Below are positions 24,541 to 33,292 of a stretch of 34,572 bases of DNA, in pieces. Each line of letters opens with the position of its first letter. Positions within the stretch are counted from its first letter, which is position 1. The DNA lies in assembly GCA_000432435.1 (NCBI GenBank), contig HF993131.1, positions 177,716 to 212,287 of the forward strand. The letters are read 5' to 3'. The translations under genes and the position numbers were made by a program. Under the pieces are notes generated by a model. The model did no database searches, was not told where the DNA came from, and saw nothing but the letters and a program-made list of their open reading frames with translations. The DNA comes from Eubacterium sp. CAG:180. GTDB lineage: Bacteria; Bacillota; Clostridia; Oscillospirales; Acutalibacteraceae.

Positions 24541-24572
24541 AAAAGAGCAAGCTAAGAGGCTTGCTCTTTTTT
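24541..24572 (+). terminator. Terminator of rpsB-tsf
   Basis: A 12-bp stem (AAAAGAGCAAGC with GCTTGCTCTTTT, 24541-24552 and 24559-24570), a 6-base loop and a T-run. Confidence 0.93.
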
Positions 24573-24676
24573 GTTGAAAACCAAAGGGTATTATGATACA
24601 ATTTAAAAGATAATTTTGGCGTGGATAAACACCTTTGTATGTAAAACAAAACAATCGCATATATAGGACGTTTTAA

Positions 24677-24704
24677 TTGAAAACGGTAAAAAATATGATA
24701 TACT
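24677..24704 (+). promoter_or_regulatory. Possible promoter of cwlD-radA
   Basis: TTGAAA (24677-24682), 16 bases and TATACT (24699-24704). In spore formers cwlD is usually read by the mother-cell factor sigma-E; no convincing sigma-E pattern was identified. Confidence 0.45.
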
Positions 24705-24758
24705 GATAGATATAATAATCAGCACTAAAAGCTCATAAAATTTAACGGGTGATGTTTT

Positions 24759-25478
24759 ATGAGCAAAAGGGTGTTTCCCATATGTATATTTATTTTATGC
24801 TTTTTTTGTGTAGGCTTTTATGTTTTAGAATTTCTGCGTGCTACAAGTAATGTTTCGACCGGAAAATTACCGGGAAAATGTGAATACACAATCGTGATTG
24901 ACGCCGGGCACGGCGGTGCCGACGGCGGAGCAGTTGCGAGTGACGGCATATCGGAAAAGGTAATCAATTTGGAAATCGCATATAAGCTGAATTATATCCT
25001 CAGAGCATACGGGCTTAATACCGTTATGACAAGAACAGACGACGAGTCGATACATGACAGCAGCGCAAAGACCCTGCGTGAGCAGAAAGTTTCCGATATA
25101 CATAAGCGTATGTCGATAATGGAATCAGACGAAAACAATATCTTCGTCAGTATCCATCAAAATAAATTTTCCAACAGTTCGCTTTGGGGTACTCAGGTTT
25201 TTTATTCGCCTAACACTACCGATAGTGCAGTTTTGGCGAATTGCATACAAAATTCTGTTTGCAGTCTTTTGCAAAATGATAATAAGCGTGTTATTAAGAA
25301 ATCAGGAAGTAATATTTATTTGCTGTATTACGCAAAAAGAACTGCTGTGCTTGTTGAGTGCGGATTTGTTTCCAATCCTCAAGAAAACAAATTGCTTGAA
25401 AACTCGGATTATCAAAGAAAAATGGCATTTTCCATTGCTTTCGGAATAATGGAATATATAAATACAAAGGATGTGTAA
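24759..25478 (+). CDS. cwlD: N-acetylmuramoyl-L-alanine amidase CwlD
   Basis: The 239-residue Amidase_3 protein has an N-terminal membrane or signal segment (residues 5-27). The zinc and catalytic residues are His51 in IDAGHGG, Glu66 in GISEKVINLEIA, His133 in SIHQN and Glu200 in VLVECGFVSNP. In spore formers CwlD strips the peptide from muramic acid so that muramic lactam can form in cortex peptidoglycan, which germination enzymes need. Length (about 237 in Bacillus) and the short linker before the domain favour CwlD over large cell-wall amidases. radA follows 2 bases later. Confidence 0.9.
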   Translation: MSKRVFPICIFILCFFCVGFYVLEFLRATSNVSTGKLPGKCEYTIVIDAGHGGADGGAVASDGISEKVINLEIAYKLNYILRAYGLNTVMTRTDDESIHDSSAKTLREQKVSDIHKRMSIMESDENNIFVSIHQNKFSNSSLWGTQVFYSPNTTDSAVLANCIQNSVCSLLQNDNKRVIKKSGSNIYLLYYAKRTAVLVECGFVSNPQENKLLENSDYQRKMAFSIAFGIMEYINTKDV

Positions 25479-25480
25479 TA

Positions 25481-26854
25481 GTGGCATCAAAGTTAAAAAC
25501 GGTTTTTGTGTGTTCAAAATGCGGGTATGAGTCTGCAAAATGGTTCGGACAGTGCCCCGGATGCCATGAGTGGGACACAATGAACGAGGAAGTGAGAGCT
25601 CCGCAAACCGTTACGGCAAAAAGAGCCTATTCGGACAATTTTCATGGAAAAGTATATAAATTAAACGATATTGTTACTGATACCGAGCATAGATACGACA
25701 CGGGACTGCACGAACTTAATCGCGTTCTCGGCGGCGGTTTGGTTAAAGGCTCGCTTGTCCTTTTAAGCGGCGACCCCGGTATCGGCAAATCCACAATGCT
25801 TTTGCAGATATGTCAGTATTTAGACAGTAATCTTAAAATCTTATATGTATCGGGAGAGGAATCAGCACACCAGTTAAAGCTTCGCGCCTCAAGACTTGGG
25901 GTAACCGCCGATAACCTTTCACTTCTTTGCGAGACGGACGCACAGTATATATGTGAACTTATTTCCGCGGAAAAACCTGATATTGTTATGATAGATTCAA
26001 TACAGACAATGAATATTGCGGAACTCAGCTCTTCTTCGGGAAGCATAACTCAGGTAAGAGAAACCACAAATATGTTTATGCGTACCGCAAAGACTTTGAA
26101 TATTCCCATAATAATAGTTGGTCATGTGAATAAGGACGGCAATATTGCAGGACCCAAGGTTTTGGAACATATAGTAGACGCGGTTTTATATTTTGAGGGC
26201 GACCGAAACTTTTCATACCGTATTTTGCGTGCCGTGAAAAACAGATACGGTTCCACAAACGAAATAGGTGTTTTTGAAATGCTTGACAGCGGACTTAACG
26301 AGGTGGAAAATCCGTCGATGATGCTCATTTCTGGGCGACCGAAAAACACTTCCGGCTCGTGCGTCGCTTGCATTATGGAGGGTTCAAGACCGATAATGGC
26401 TGAGGTGCAAAGTCTTGTAACGCCTACCGGCTTCGGCACTCCGAGAAGAATGGCAAACGGAGTCGACTATAACAGAATGTCAATGCTGATAGCCGTTCTT
26501 GAAAAGCGTGCCGGCTATTTTCTCGGCAATATGGATTGCTATATAAATATTATAGGCGGACTTAAAGTTGATGAACCTGCGTCGGATCTCTCTATTGCGT
26601 TGGCGATTGTTTCAAGTCTTAAGGACAAGCCTGTGCCGGAGGATGTTCTCGCATTCGGAGAAATCGGACTCGGCGGCGAAATAAGAGCGGTAAACTCCTG
26701 CGAACAGCGCATTAAAGAGGCGGCAAAATTGGGATTTGGAAAATGCATAGTTCCAAAATACAATCTAAAGAAAATTGCCGGAAACTTAAAAGCCGATATT
26801 GAAGTAATCGGTGTAAGCAACATAAGACAGGCGTTTGAAGCAATAATAAATTAA
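25481..26854 (+). CDS. radA: DNA repair protein RadA (Sms)
   Basis: RadA is a RecA-like, DnaB-shaped helicase that drives branch migration in recombination and repair. The 457-residue protein has the N-terminal zinc finger (Cys11, Cys14, Cys25, Cys28), Walker A GDPGIGKST (97-105), Walker B VMIDSIQTM, the family motif KNRYG (about 253-257) and a C-terminal Lon-like domain (GGLKVDEPASDLSIALAI). It starts at GTG 25481, right after cwlD, with AAAGGATG as ribosome site. Confidence 0.97.
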   Translation: MASKLKTVFVCSKCGYESAKWFGQCPGCHEWDTMNEEVRAPQTVTAKRAYSDNFHGKVYKLNDIVTDTEHRYDTGLHELNRVLGGGLVKGSLVLLSGDPGIGKSTMLLQICQYLDSNLKILYVSGEESAHQLKLRASRLGVTADNLSLLCETDAQYICELISAEKPDIVMIDSIQTMNIAELSSSSGSITQVRETTNMFMRTAKTLNIPIIIVGHVNKDGNIAGPKVLEHIVDAVLYFEGDRNFSYRILRAVKNRYGSTNEIGVFEMLDSGLNEVENPSMMLISGRPKNTSGSCVACIMEGSRPIMAEVQSLVTPTGFGTPRRMANGVDYNRMSMLIAVLEKRAGYFLGNMDCYINIIGGLKVDEPASDLSIALAIVSSLKDKPVPEDVLAFGEIGLGGEIRAVNSCEQRIKEAAKLGFGKCIVPKYNLKKIAGNLKADIEVIGVSNIRQAFEAIIN

Positions 26855-26855
26855 C

Positions 26856-27611
26856 ATGAAGCATTTTTTAAAAAATCCGTTTTTGCCCGACTCTGATTTA
26901 AAAGAAATAATAGTAGGTGCCGCCGCAGAGCCCTTTATAAACGATTTTAACGCTTTGGGTATTAAAACTATTGTTGGAGACTCCGAAAAAGCTTTACAAG
27001 CTCCCGTGAGAGGGCATATTGATATGTCAGTTATGTCGTTTGGCAGTGGCTTGTATTATTTAAGCAAGACACAGCGCAGGATAGGGGAGTGGATTGATTC
27101 CGTCGGAGGTAAAGCTGTTATCGCCGATGAAAATTTAGATTACGAATACCCATTAGACGTGCCTTTTAACTGCGTTATCATCGGGACCGATTTTATATGC
27201 AACAGTAAAACAGTTTCGCCGCAAATATTAGGTGTTGCCATATCACAAAATTTGCGTATAATCGATGTTAAACAGGGTTATACAAAGTGTTCGCTGTGTC
27301 CTGTAAGAGAAAACGCCGTAATAACCGATGACTCGGGCATAGAAAAAGTCCTACTCAATAACGGATACGATGTTTTAAAAGTCAGCAAAGGCAGTGTTAG
27401 GCTGAATGGGTTTGATTACGGATTTATAGGCGGGTGTTCCGCGATGATTTCGCGAGATATTTTGCTTTTTTTGGGCAATTTTGAAATGCACAGCGATAAA
27501 GACCGAATAAAAGCATTTTTGCAAAACTATGGAATAACGCCGCAGTCGTTAAACGGCGATGTCCTAACAGATATAGGTAGTATAATACCTCTATCGGAAC
27601 AGCAGTTATAA
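26856..27611 (+). CDS. Uncharacterised protein, probably GME-fold (DUF6873-like)
   Basis: The 251-residue soluble protein starts one base after radA and is thus coupled to it. Conserved-looking features are VRGHIDMSV (His54, Asp56), VKQGYTKCSLCPV (Cys145, Cys148), AVITDDSGIEKVL, YGFIGGCSAMI (Cys194) and DIGSIIPL near the end. The order (internal HxD, late GGC) recalls guanidine-modifying-enzyme folds such as agmatine deiminase, and I think the DUF6873 family, but this is recalled, not searched. The CxxC pair could bind metal. No function should be assigned yet. Confidence 0.65.
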   Translation: MKHFLKNPFLPDSDLKEIIVGAAAEPFINDFNALGIKTIVGDSEKALQAPVRGHIDMSVMSFGSGLYYLSKTQRRIGEWIDSVGGKAVIADENLDYEYPLDVPFNCVIIGTDFICNSKTVSPQILGVAISQNLRIIDVKQGYTKCSLCPVRENAVITDDSGIEKVLLNNGYDVLKVSKGSVRLNGFDYGFIGGCSAMISRDILLFLGNFEMHSDKDRIKAFLQNYGITPQSLNGDVLTDIGSIIPLSEQQL

Positions 27612-27634
27612 AAAAGAAAGGACTACGTGATATA

Positions 27635-27892
27635 ATGAGAAAAAACAGATGGTCAAATCTTTTCGGTGATATTTTGGCAATAGGTACCGTCTCTACCGTC
27701 GCACTTTCAGCAAAGCACGTTGCAAAGAAATACGGTCAGAAATATAAGGGTATCAGCATTAACGGATTATATCTTCTTGACTATGCGGCAGGCAGGATTT
27801 TCGGCGATGGGGCAAAGGCTCAGGAAAAGCTGCTTGCGCTTCTCAACAAAAATAAAAAAGACTCCGAAAACGGTCCTGCGTCTGAATCGTGA
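27635..27892 (+). CDS. Small hypothetical protein, 85 residues
   Basis: The frame begins at ATG 27635 after AAAGGAC. It is basic at the start, has a weakly hydrophobic stretch (LFGDILAIGTVSTVALSA, residues 9-26), then YLLDYAAGRIFGDGAKAQ and a polar tail. The first stretch could be a membrane anchor. I do not recognise it. It lies 23 bases after the preceding gene and ends the cwlD-radA unit. Confidence 0.65.
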   Translation: MRKNRWSNLFGDILAIGTVSTVALSAKHVAKKYGQKYKGISINGLYLLDYAAGRIFGDGAKAQEKLLALLNKNKKDSENGPASES

Positions 27893-27947
27893 ATTACTTA
27901 AAAAACACTTCATACAGACATTTTGCAATAATTTAACGTAAATTAGG

Positions 27948-27977
27948 TTGACAAATCAGCTTTTAACGTGTTACTAT
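27948..27977 (+). promoter_or_regulatory. Promoter ahead of the phosphoesterase-gtrA-eutABC operon
   Basis: Consensus TTGACA (27948-27953), 18 bases, TACTAT (27972-27977). It is the only good promoter found between the small hypothetical gene and the five-gene operon. Confidence 0.65.
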
Positions 27978-28003
27978 CTTATAGTACTTGAATATACAAC
28001 GTC

Positions 28004-28053
28004 AAAGGGGACGCAATGAGTATTGCTCATACTCATCGTGTCCCTTTATTTTT
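28004..28053 (+). terminator. Leader terminator/attenuator before the five-gene operon
   Basis: AAAGGGGACGCAATGAGTAT pairs with ATACTCATCGTGTCCCTTT (one bulged G, one mismatch, loop TGCTC), followed by ATTTTTAT. It lies about 20 bases downstream of the expected start site of the promoter at 27948 and 25 bases before the next gene. It can therefore end readthrough from the radA unit, attenuate the eut operon, or both. Confidence 0.75.
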
Positions 28054-28077
28054 ATGTGTTTGTAGGAGAAATGTCTT

Positions 28078-29199
28078 ATGAGAATGAACAAAGACGGGCT
28101 ATTTAAAATTATGCAGATTACCGATATGCAGGAGATACCTAAAGTATCGCCTGACACTATGGCTCTGCTCGATGCGGCAATTGAAGATGAAAAACCGGAT
28201 CTTGTTGTGTATACCGGCGACCAAATCAAAGGATATGGAGTGTCGTACAAGGGAAAGGGGAAAGAACTTGAGAACGCCGTTGCAAAAACGATAAACACCT
28301 TGCTTGAACCTGTTACAAAACGCAACATACCTTTTGCCGTAACCTTCGGTAATCACGATAGGCAGGTTGGTATCTCCAATAAAGACCAGTTCAACGATAT
28401 ATATAAAGCCCTGCCAAATTGCATAGGAACTCAAGCCGAAGACATAGACGGCGGCGGTACATATAATATACCTATTAAAGCCTCGGACGGTTCCGACAGA
28501 GATGCTTTCAATTTGTATCTTTTTGACAGCGGCACCGATGCAAAAGGTGGCGGATATGAAGCATTTGATAAAAAAATAATTTCCTGGTATAAAGCAAAAC
28601 GTGATGAGCTTAAAGAGAAAAACGGAAAATATGTGCCTTCTATAGTTTTCCAGCATATACCGCTTCCGGAATACTATTGTATTCTAAGAAGAGTTCAAAA
28701 GAATGAAAGAAAAGCTGTTCAAGCATACAGGACGCATAAACACGAGTATTACAGACTCGGAAAAACATGCAGAGTCGGCGGAACTTTTAAAGAGCCGCCG
28801 TCAATTCCCGATGTCAACAGCGGCGAATTCGACGCCCTTTCTGAATGCGGTGATATAATGGCAGTCTATGTAGGTCACGACCATAAAAATAATTTTATTG
28901 GTACTTATAAAAACGTCGATCTCGGTTTTACCCCGTCATCCGGATTTAATGCTTACGGTAACAGAACCAAGCGTGGTGTCAGATGTTTTATACTTGACGA
29001 AAAGGAACCTGACAGCTATAAGACATACTCGAGAACATATGAAGATTTAGTCGGCAAAAAAGTGTCAAGACCTGTTTTTGATTATCTTTCCAGTAAAGCT
29101 CCGACTACGGTCGATGCCGCCATACCCATGATTGTTAAAACAATCGGTATTATTGCTGCAATTATAATTCTAATCATTTTACTTGCAAAATTCTTATAA
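28078..29199 (+). CDS. Membrane-anchored calcineurin-like metallophosphoesterase
   Basis: The 373-residue protein has a phosphoesterase domain (about 8-300): ITDMQE (Asp16; the usual DxH is DxQ here), VVYTGDQIKG (Asp48), FGNHDRQ (Asn92-His93-Asp94), FQHIPLPEYY and VGHDHKN. A single hydrophobic segment lies at the C-terminus (about 350-372). There is no N-terminal signal, so the catalytic domain probably faces the cytoplasm, anchored by its tail. The family acts on phosphate mono- or diesters; substrate unknown. It starts after TAGGAG, and gtrA follows 16 bases later, with eutABC beyond. A role on phospholipid-derived compounds is speculative. Confidence 0.87.
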   Translation: MRMNKDGLFKIMQITDMQEIPKVSPDTMALLDAAIEDEKPDLVVYTGDQIKGYGVSYKGKGKELENAVAKTINTLLEPVTKRNIPFAVTFGNHDRQVGISNKDQFNDIYKALPNCIGTQAEDIDGGGTYNIPIKASDGSDRDAFNLYLFDSGTDAKGGGYEAFDKKIISWYKAKRDELKEKNGKYVPSIVFQHIPLPEYYCILRRVQKNERKAVQAYRTHKHEYYRLGKTCRVGGTFKEPPSIPDVNSGEFDALSECGDIMAVYVGHDHKNNFIGTYKNVDLGFTPSSGFNAYGNRTKRGVRCFILDEKEPDSYKTYSRTYEDLVGKKVSRPVFDYLSSKAPTTVDAAIPMIVKTIGIIAAIIILIILLAKFL

Positions 29200-29215
29200 T
29201 TACCGGAGGATAAAA

Positions 29216-29782
29216 ATGAGCGAAACTAAAAAAGATAACGGATTTACGCGTTGGTCAAAAAAACACGCTGAGCTTTGGAAGTTTATTAAATACTCGATTG
29301 CCGGGGGCAGTTCATCTGCTGTTGAGTTGATTGTACATATGGTTTTACTGAATACGGCATTTAAAGCTCTTACTTCAGTGCCTGTTGTGAATGATGCACT
29401 TAATATGATCGGTATAACCTCAAAAGGCTATCTTTATACTTATCTCATTTCTACAACAATCGGATATGCAATTGCATTTATTATCAATCGAAAAATTACA
29501 TTTAAAGCTGATGTGAATCCGACGCTTAGTATGATTTTGTATGCAATTATGGTTGTGTTTACAATTTTTGCTAACGGTTGGATAGGGTCTGCAATGACAA
29601 CCTTTGCACAATCTCACAACCTTACCGGCAACATTTGGGATCTGGTTATAAAGCTTATCGGAATGACGATTCCGACATTATGGACTTATCCGTGCAACAG
29701 ATTTATTATTCATCGCAGAAAAAAATCAACAATAGAAGCAGAAATGGCGGCAGAATCATTATCTGCGGTCGAAGAGGCTTAA
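29216..29782 (+). CDS. GtrA-like membrane protein
   Basis: The 188-residue protein has four membrane segments and the GtrA signature: WKFIKYSIAGGSSSAVELIVHM near residue 20, ISTTIGYAIAFIINRKITFK and TYPCNRFIIHRRK. GtrA-type proteins are thought to move or orient lipid-linked sugars for glycosylation of surface polymers. The start is ATG 29216 with CCGGAGG, not an upstream GTG-free extension. It ends one base before eutA. Its membership of a eut operon is unusual and its role there is unknown. Confidence 0.9.
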   Translation: MSETKKDNGFTRWSKKHAELWKFIKYSIAGGSSSAVELIVHMVLLNTAFKALTSVPVVNDALNMIGITSKGYLYTYLISTTIGYAIAFIINRKITFKADVNPTLSMILYAIMVVFTIFANGWIGSAMTTFAQSHNLTGNIWDLVIKLIGMTIPTLWTYPCNRFIIHRRKKSTIEAEMAAESLSAVEEA

Positions 29783-29783
29783 T

Positions 29784-31157
29784 ATGAAAACGGAAAGTAT
29801 GCTGAGTGCCGGAATAGACATCGGCACTACAACCACTCATCTTGTTATAAGCCGCATCGGCATAGGTGTGACGGAGGGCTTCGGTACAGTTCCGAGCGTG
29901 CATATAACATCAAAAAAGGTTTTATTTAAAAGTGATGTTGTTTTTACACCGCTTTTACCCGACGGTAAAATTGACGCCAGTGCAGTTACAGCAATTATTA
30001 AAGAACAATATAAAAAAGCCGGCGTAACACCGGATGAGCTGAAGTGCGGGGCTGTTATAGTTACAGGCGAGAGTGCCTGCAGAGAAAACGCCTCGGAGGT
30101 TATTTCTTCCGTATCTGAATTTGCAGGCGATTTTATTGCAGCACAGGCAGGCAGCGAGCTTGAATCTTATCTTTCCGGCAAAGGCGCCGGGGCAGACGTT
30201 ATCAGCGAAAACGAGGGAAAATGTACCGCTAATGTTGACATAGGCGGCGGCACTACCAATATCTCGGTATTTGTAAACGGAAGTTGTGTGGAAACCTGTT
30301 GCTTAAATATCGGCGGCAGACTCGTACGAAAAAGTAACGACGATGGCATTTTTATATCATCGTCGTTATTAAATTTGTGCCGCGCAAATGGCATAAACAT
30401 AAAAAGCTTTGATGATGCGGATAGCATAAATTCGATTCATAAGCTTTGCTCTATACTTGCCTCAAAAATCAAAGAGGCTTTGGGTTTTTGTAAAGAAAAA
30501 AATATTGAAACCGAGTTAATAACCGATAGTTTGCTATCCGGGAAATACATCCCCGAAATCGTTACTTTTTCAGGCGGCGTTTCTGAATGTATGCAGGAAA
30601 AAACGGATAATTTATTTAAATACGGTGATATCGGCGTTATTCTTGCCGATGAAATTAGAAACGACACCGAAACTTATCCGTGCAAGGTTATAACTGAGCT
30701 TGATAATCCTATACGGGCGACAGTTATCGGAGCAGGCCAATTCAGTATGGATATTTCGGGAAGCACCATACAGTATGCCGATGTTGCATTACCGATTAAA
30801 AATCTGCCGTGTATCGAATCGCTTGAGCGTGTATCCGATAAGGCGTGCGCCATATGCATAAGAGGAGAGAAATCCCCGTCATTCAAAGATGTCGATACTC
30901 TTTCTGAAAAGATAGTAACTGCTTGTAAAGAATTGATTAATAACAATACAACATTAGTTGTGATTCTTAAAGAAGATTTTTCAAAAGCCTTGGGGCAATG
31001 TCTTCGCAGACGGTTGCCTCCAAAGTATCCATTTATTTGTCTTGACGGTATCGAGTGTAAGTCAGACGATTATATAGATATCGGTGAACCTATTGCAGGC
31101 AATAAGGCCGTACCGGTAGTTGTTAAAACCCTTGTTTTCGGAGGAAAAAAGAAATGA
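29784..31157 (+). CDS. eutA: Ethanolamine ammonia-lyase reactivating factor EutA
   Basis: EutA replaces inactivated cobalamin in ethanolamine ammonia-lyase with fresh adenosylcobalamin, using ATP. The 457-residue protein has an actin-like nucleotide-binding fold: SAGIDIGTTTTHLVI at residues 8-22 (phosphate 1), NVDIGGGTTNISVFVNG near 150 (phosphate 2) and TFSGGVSECM. Length is as in enteric EutA. The start follows gtrA by one base; its TGA overlaps the eutB ATG, so EutA and EutB are made in step. Confidence 0.95.
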   Translation: MKTESMLSAGIDIGTTTTHLVISRIGIGVTEGFGTVPSVHITSKKVLFKSDVVFTPLLPDGKIDASAVTAIIKEQYKKAGVTPDELKCGAVIVTGESACRENASEVISSVSEFAGDFIAAQAGSELESYLSGKGAGADVISENEGKCTANVDIGGGTTNISVFVNGSCVETCCLNIGGRLVRKSNDDGIFISSSLLNLCRANGINIKSFDDADSINSIHKLCSILASKIKEALGFCKEKNIETELITDSLLSGKYIPEIVTFSGGVSECMQEKTDNLFKYGDIGVILADEIRNDTETYPCKVITELDNPIRATVIGAGQFSMDISGSTIQYADVALPIKNLPCIESLERVSDKACAICIRGEKSPSFKDVDTLSEKIVTACKELINNNTTLVVILKEDFSKALGQCLRRRLPPKYPFICLDGIECKSDDYIDIGEPIAGNKAVPVVVKTLVFGGKKK

Positions 31158-32515
31158 AGTTAGAAACTGTACTTTTGGGTAACAGGTATAAATTCTCTTC
31201 AATTAAAGAGGTTTTGGCTAAAGCCAATGAGCAAAAAAGCGGTGATTCGCTCGCAGGGATTGCTGCCGCTAACGCCAAAGAACGAATAGCCGCAAAAGAA
31301 GTTTTGAGCGATTTAACGGTCGAAGAAATTACGGCAGAGCCTGCTGTTCCTGCAAATGAAGATGCGGTAACAAGAATAATTCTCGGTGATCTTGACAAAA
31401 AAGAATATGACAAAATCAAATCACTTACAATAGGTGAATTACGTGAAGCTATACTCGACAATATGATTAGCGGAGATGAAATTCTAAAAAAAGCCCGTGG
31501 TATGACCTCCGAAGTTATAGCCGCTTTGGCTAAACTTATGGGGAATCTCGATCTAATGTACGTTTCACGCAAATTGCATATCGAGGCTACATGTAATACG
31601 ACGATAGGCAAAAAAGGAACATTTGCAGTACGTTTACAACCTAATCATCCTACCGATAATGTAAAAGGCGTAACAGCTTCGCTGCTTGAGGGTTTATCAT
31701 ACGGCGCAGGTGATGCGGTTTTAGGCCTTAACCCTGCCATTGATAATGTCAAGAGCACAACTGATATTCTCAATCTGTTTAACGATGTAAAGAGCCGTTT
31801 AAAAATACCCACTCAAATATGCGTCTTGAGCCATATCACGACACAATTAAAGGCTTTAAAAAGCGGAGCACCCATGGATCTCTGTTTTCAGTCAATCGCC
31901 GGAAGCGAAAAAGCTCTCGCTTCTTTCGGAACAGATGTTGACATGCTCGCGGAAGCGAACGAATTGATGGCAAGTAAGGGTACGTCAATCGGTCCTAATT
32001 ATATATATTTTGAGACAGGGCAGGGAAGTGAGTTGTCATCTAATTCTCATAACGGCGCAGACCAGCTTGTTATGGAGAGTAGGTGCTATGGCCTTGCTCG
32101 TCATTACAATCCTTTTCTTGTCAACACAGTCGTAGGCTTTATAGGACCAGAATATATTTATGATACTAAGGAACTGATACGCGCCGCTCTTGAGGATAAT
32201 TTTTGCGGACACATGCACGGCTTGCCTATGGGCTGTGATATTTGCTACACTAATCATATGAAGGCTGATCAAAATGACAGCGATTCACTATTGGTTATGT
32301 TGGCTTCTGCGGGATGTCATTATGTTATGTCGATTCCGCAGAGCGATGATGTAATGCTTATGTACCAATCAACCTCTTACCATGATATCGCGGCGATACG
32401 GGAAATGCTTGGTCTATCGCCGATAGAAGAGTTCAAGCAATGGCTTGAGGGGTACGGCATTTGGAAAAACGGCCATCTTGGCAAAAACGCGGGGAATCCG
32501 CGAATATTTCTGTAA
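31154..32515 (+). CDS. eutB: Ethanolamine ammonia-lyase large subunit
   Basis: EutB carries the active site that splits ethanolamine into acetaldehyde and ammonia by a B12 radical. The 453 residues equal the length of Escherichia coli EutB. Visible are the TIM-barrel motifs GLSYGAGDAVLGLNPAID, CVLSHITTQL, FQSIAGSEKAL, FETGQGSELSSNSHNGADQ (substrate-binding loop) and GLPMGCDICYTNHM. The ribosome site is GGAGG at 31140-31144, within the eutA end. Adenosylcobalamin is required, but no B12 synthesis gene or cobalamin riboswitch is in view. Confidence 0.98.
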   Translation: MKLETVLLGNRYKFSSIKEVLAKANEQKSGDSLAGIAAANAKERIAAKEVLSDLTVEEITAEPAVPANEDAVTRIILGDLDKKEYDKIKSLTIGELREAILDNMISGDEILKKARGMTSEVIAALAKLMGNLDLMYVSRKLHIEATCNTTIGKKGTFAVRLQPNHPTDNVKGVTASLLEGLSYGAGDAVLGLNPAIDNVKSTTDILNLFNDVKSRLKIPTQICVLSHITTQLKALKSGAPMDLCFQSIAGSEKALASFGTDVDMLAEANELMASKGTSIGPNYIYFETGQGSELSSNSHNGADQLVMESRCYGLARHYNPFLVNTVVGFIGPEYIYDTKELIRAALEDNFCGHMHGLPMGCDICYTNHMKADQNDSDSLLVMLASAGCHYVMSIPQSDDVMLMYQSTSYHDIAAIREMLGLSPIEEFKQWLEGYGIWKNGHLGKNAGNPRIFL

Positions 32516-32531
32516 ACGGACGGTGTAAGTT

Positions 32532-33230
32532 ATGGGCGATTATTTTGACAGTCTAAGAAGTGCAACGCCTGCGCGATTGGAAATAGGCAGGGCAGGCAGC
32601 AGATATAAAACAAAAGCATATCTTGACTTCAGGGCGGCACATGCTGCGGCAAACGATGCAGTTATGAGTGAAGTCAGCAAAGAAACCTTAGATGATCTCG
32701 GTGTTTTTGAAGTAAGGACAAAATGTCACGATAAATATGAGATGTTAACACGTCCTGATTACGGAAGATTGTTTGACGAAGAAACTAAAGACTTTCTGCT
32801 AAAAAACGCGACATACGGTGCTGATGTTCAAATTTATTGCGGTGATGGGTTGTCTGCACCGTCAATAAAAGCAAACGTTTCAAATATGTTACCGATACTG
32901 CATCTCGGACTTGAAGAAGAAGGCATAAGTGTTGGAAAGCCGTTCTTTGTACGGTATTGCAGAGTAAATACAGCCCGCGAAATAGGCCCTTTGTTAAACG
33001 CAAAGGTTGTTTGCGTGCTTATTGGAGAAAGACCGGGACTTCTTACAGATGAAAGTATGAGCGCATATATTGCATACAAACCTCATCCGGAAATGAGCGA
33101 AAGCGATTATACGGTAATTTCAAATATAAGCAGATTCGGTATGCCGCCGGTAGAAGCTGCGGCTTATGCTGTAGATGTGATTAAAGCCATGTTAGAACAG
33201 AAATGCAGCGGATATAAGCTGAAGCTGTAA
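32532..33230 (+). CDS. eutC: Ethanolamine ammonia-lyase small subunit, short form
   Basis: EutC binds the base of the cobalamin and completes the hexameric enzyme. At 232 residues it is about 60 shorter than the enteric protein (about 295). It starts directly at the conserved core (LRSATPARLEIGRAGSRYKT, then DFRAAHAAANDAV), so the N-terminal region used for microcompartment targeting in Salmonella is absent. Other core motifs are present: IYCGDGLSA, LIGERPGLLTDESMSAYI and SNISRFGMPPVEAA. The ATG at 32532 follows GGACGGTG. No earlier start in frame is seen before the eutB stop. Confidence 0.95.
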   Translation: MGDYFDSLRSATPARLEIGRAGSRYKTKAYLDFRAAHAAANDAVMSEVSKETLDDLGVFEVRTKCHDKYEMLTRPDYGRLFDEETKDFLLKNATYGADVQIYCGDGLSAPSIKANVSNMLPILHLGLEEEGISVGKPFFVRYCRVNTAREIGPLLNAKVVCVLIGERPGLLTDESMSAYIAYKPHPEMSESDYTVISNISRFGMPPVEAAAYAVDVIKAMLEQKCSGYKLKL

Positions 33231-33251
33231 TTATAATTAAAAAGATGAAGT

Positions 33252-33292
33252 AAATGGGATTAAATCGCAGTGTTTGACTTAATCCCATTTTT
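33252..33292 (+). terminator. Terminator of the eut operon
   Basis: AAATGGGATTAA (33252-33263) pairs with TTAATCCCATTT (33279-33290) around a 15-base loop, followed by TT. It ends the five-gene unit. After it, 33293-33420 holds only a short open stretch (VASTGAGAEDLRLF before TAA) that looks like debris. Confidence 0.85.

Noticed and set aside
27978..28077. Cobalamin riboswitch before the eut operon
   Set aside because: The leader is too short (under 100 bases) and has no B12-box; only a simple hairpin is present.
28078..33230. Bacterial microcompartment locus
   Set aside because: No shell protein (EutK, L, M, N or S), aldehyde dehydrogenase or phosphotransacetylase gene lies in or next to the operon.
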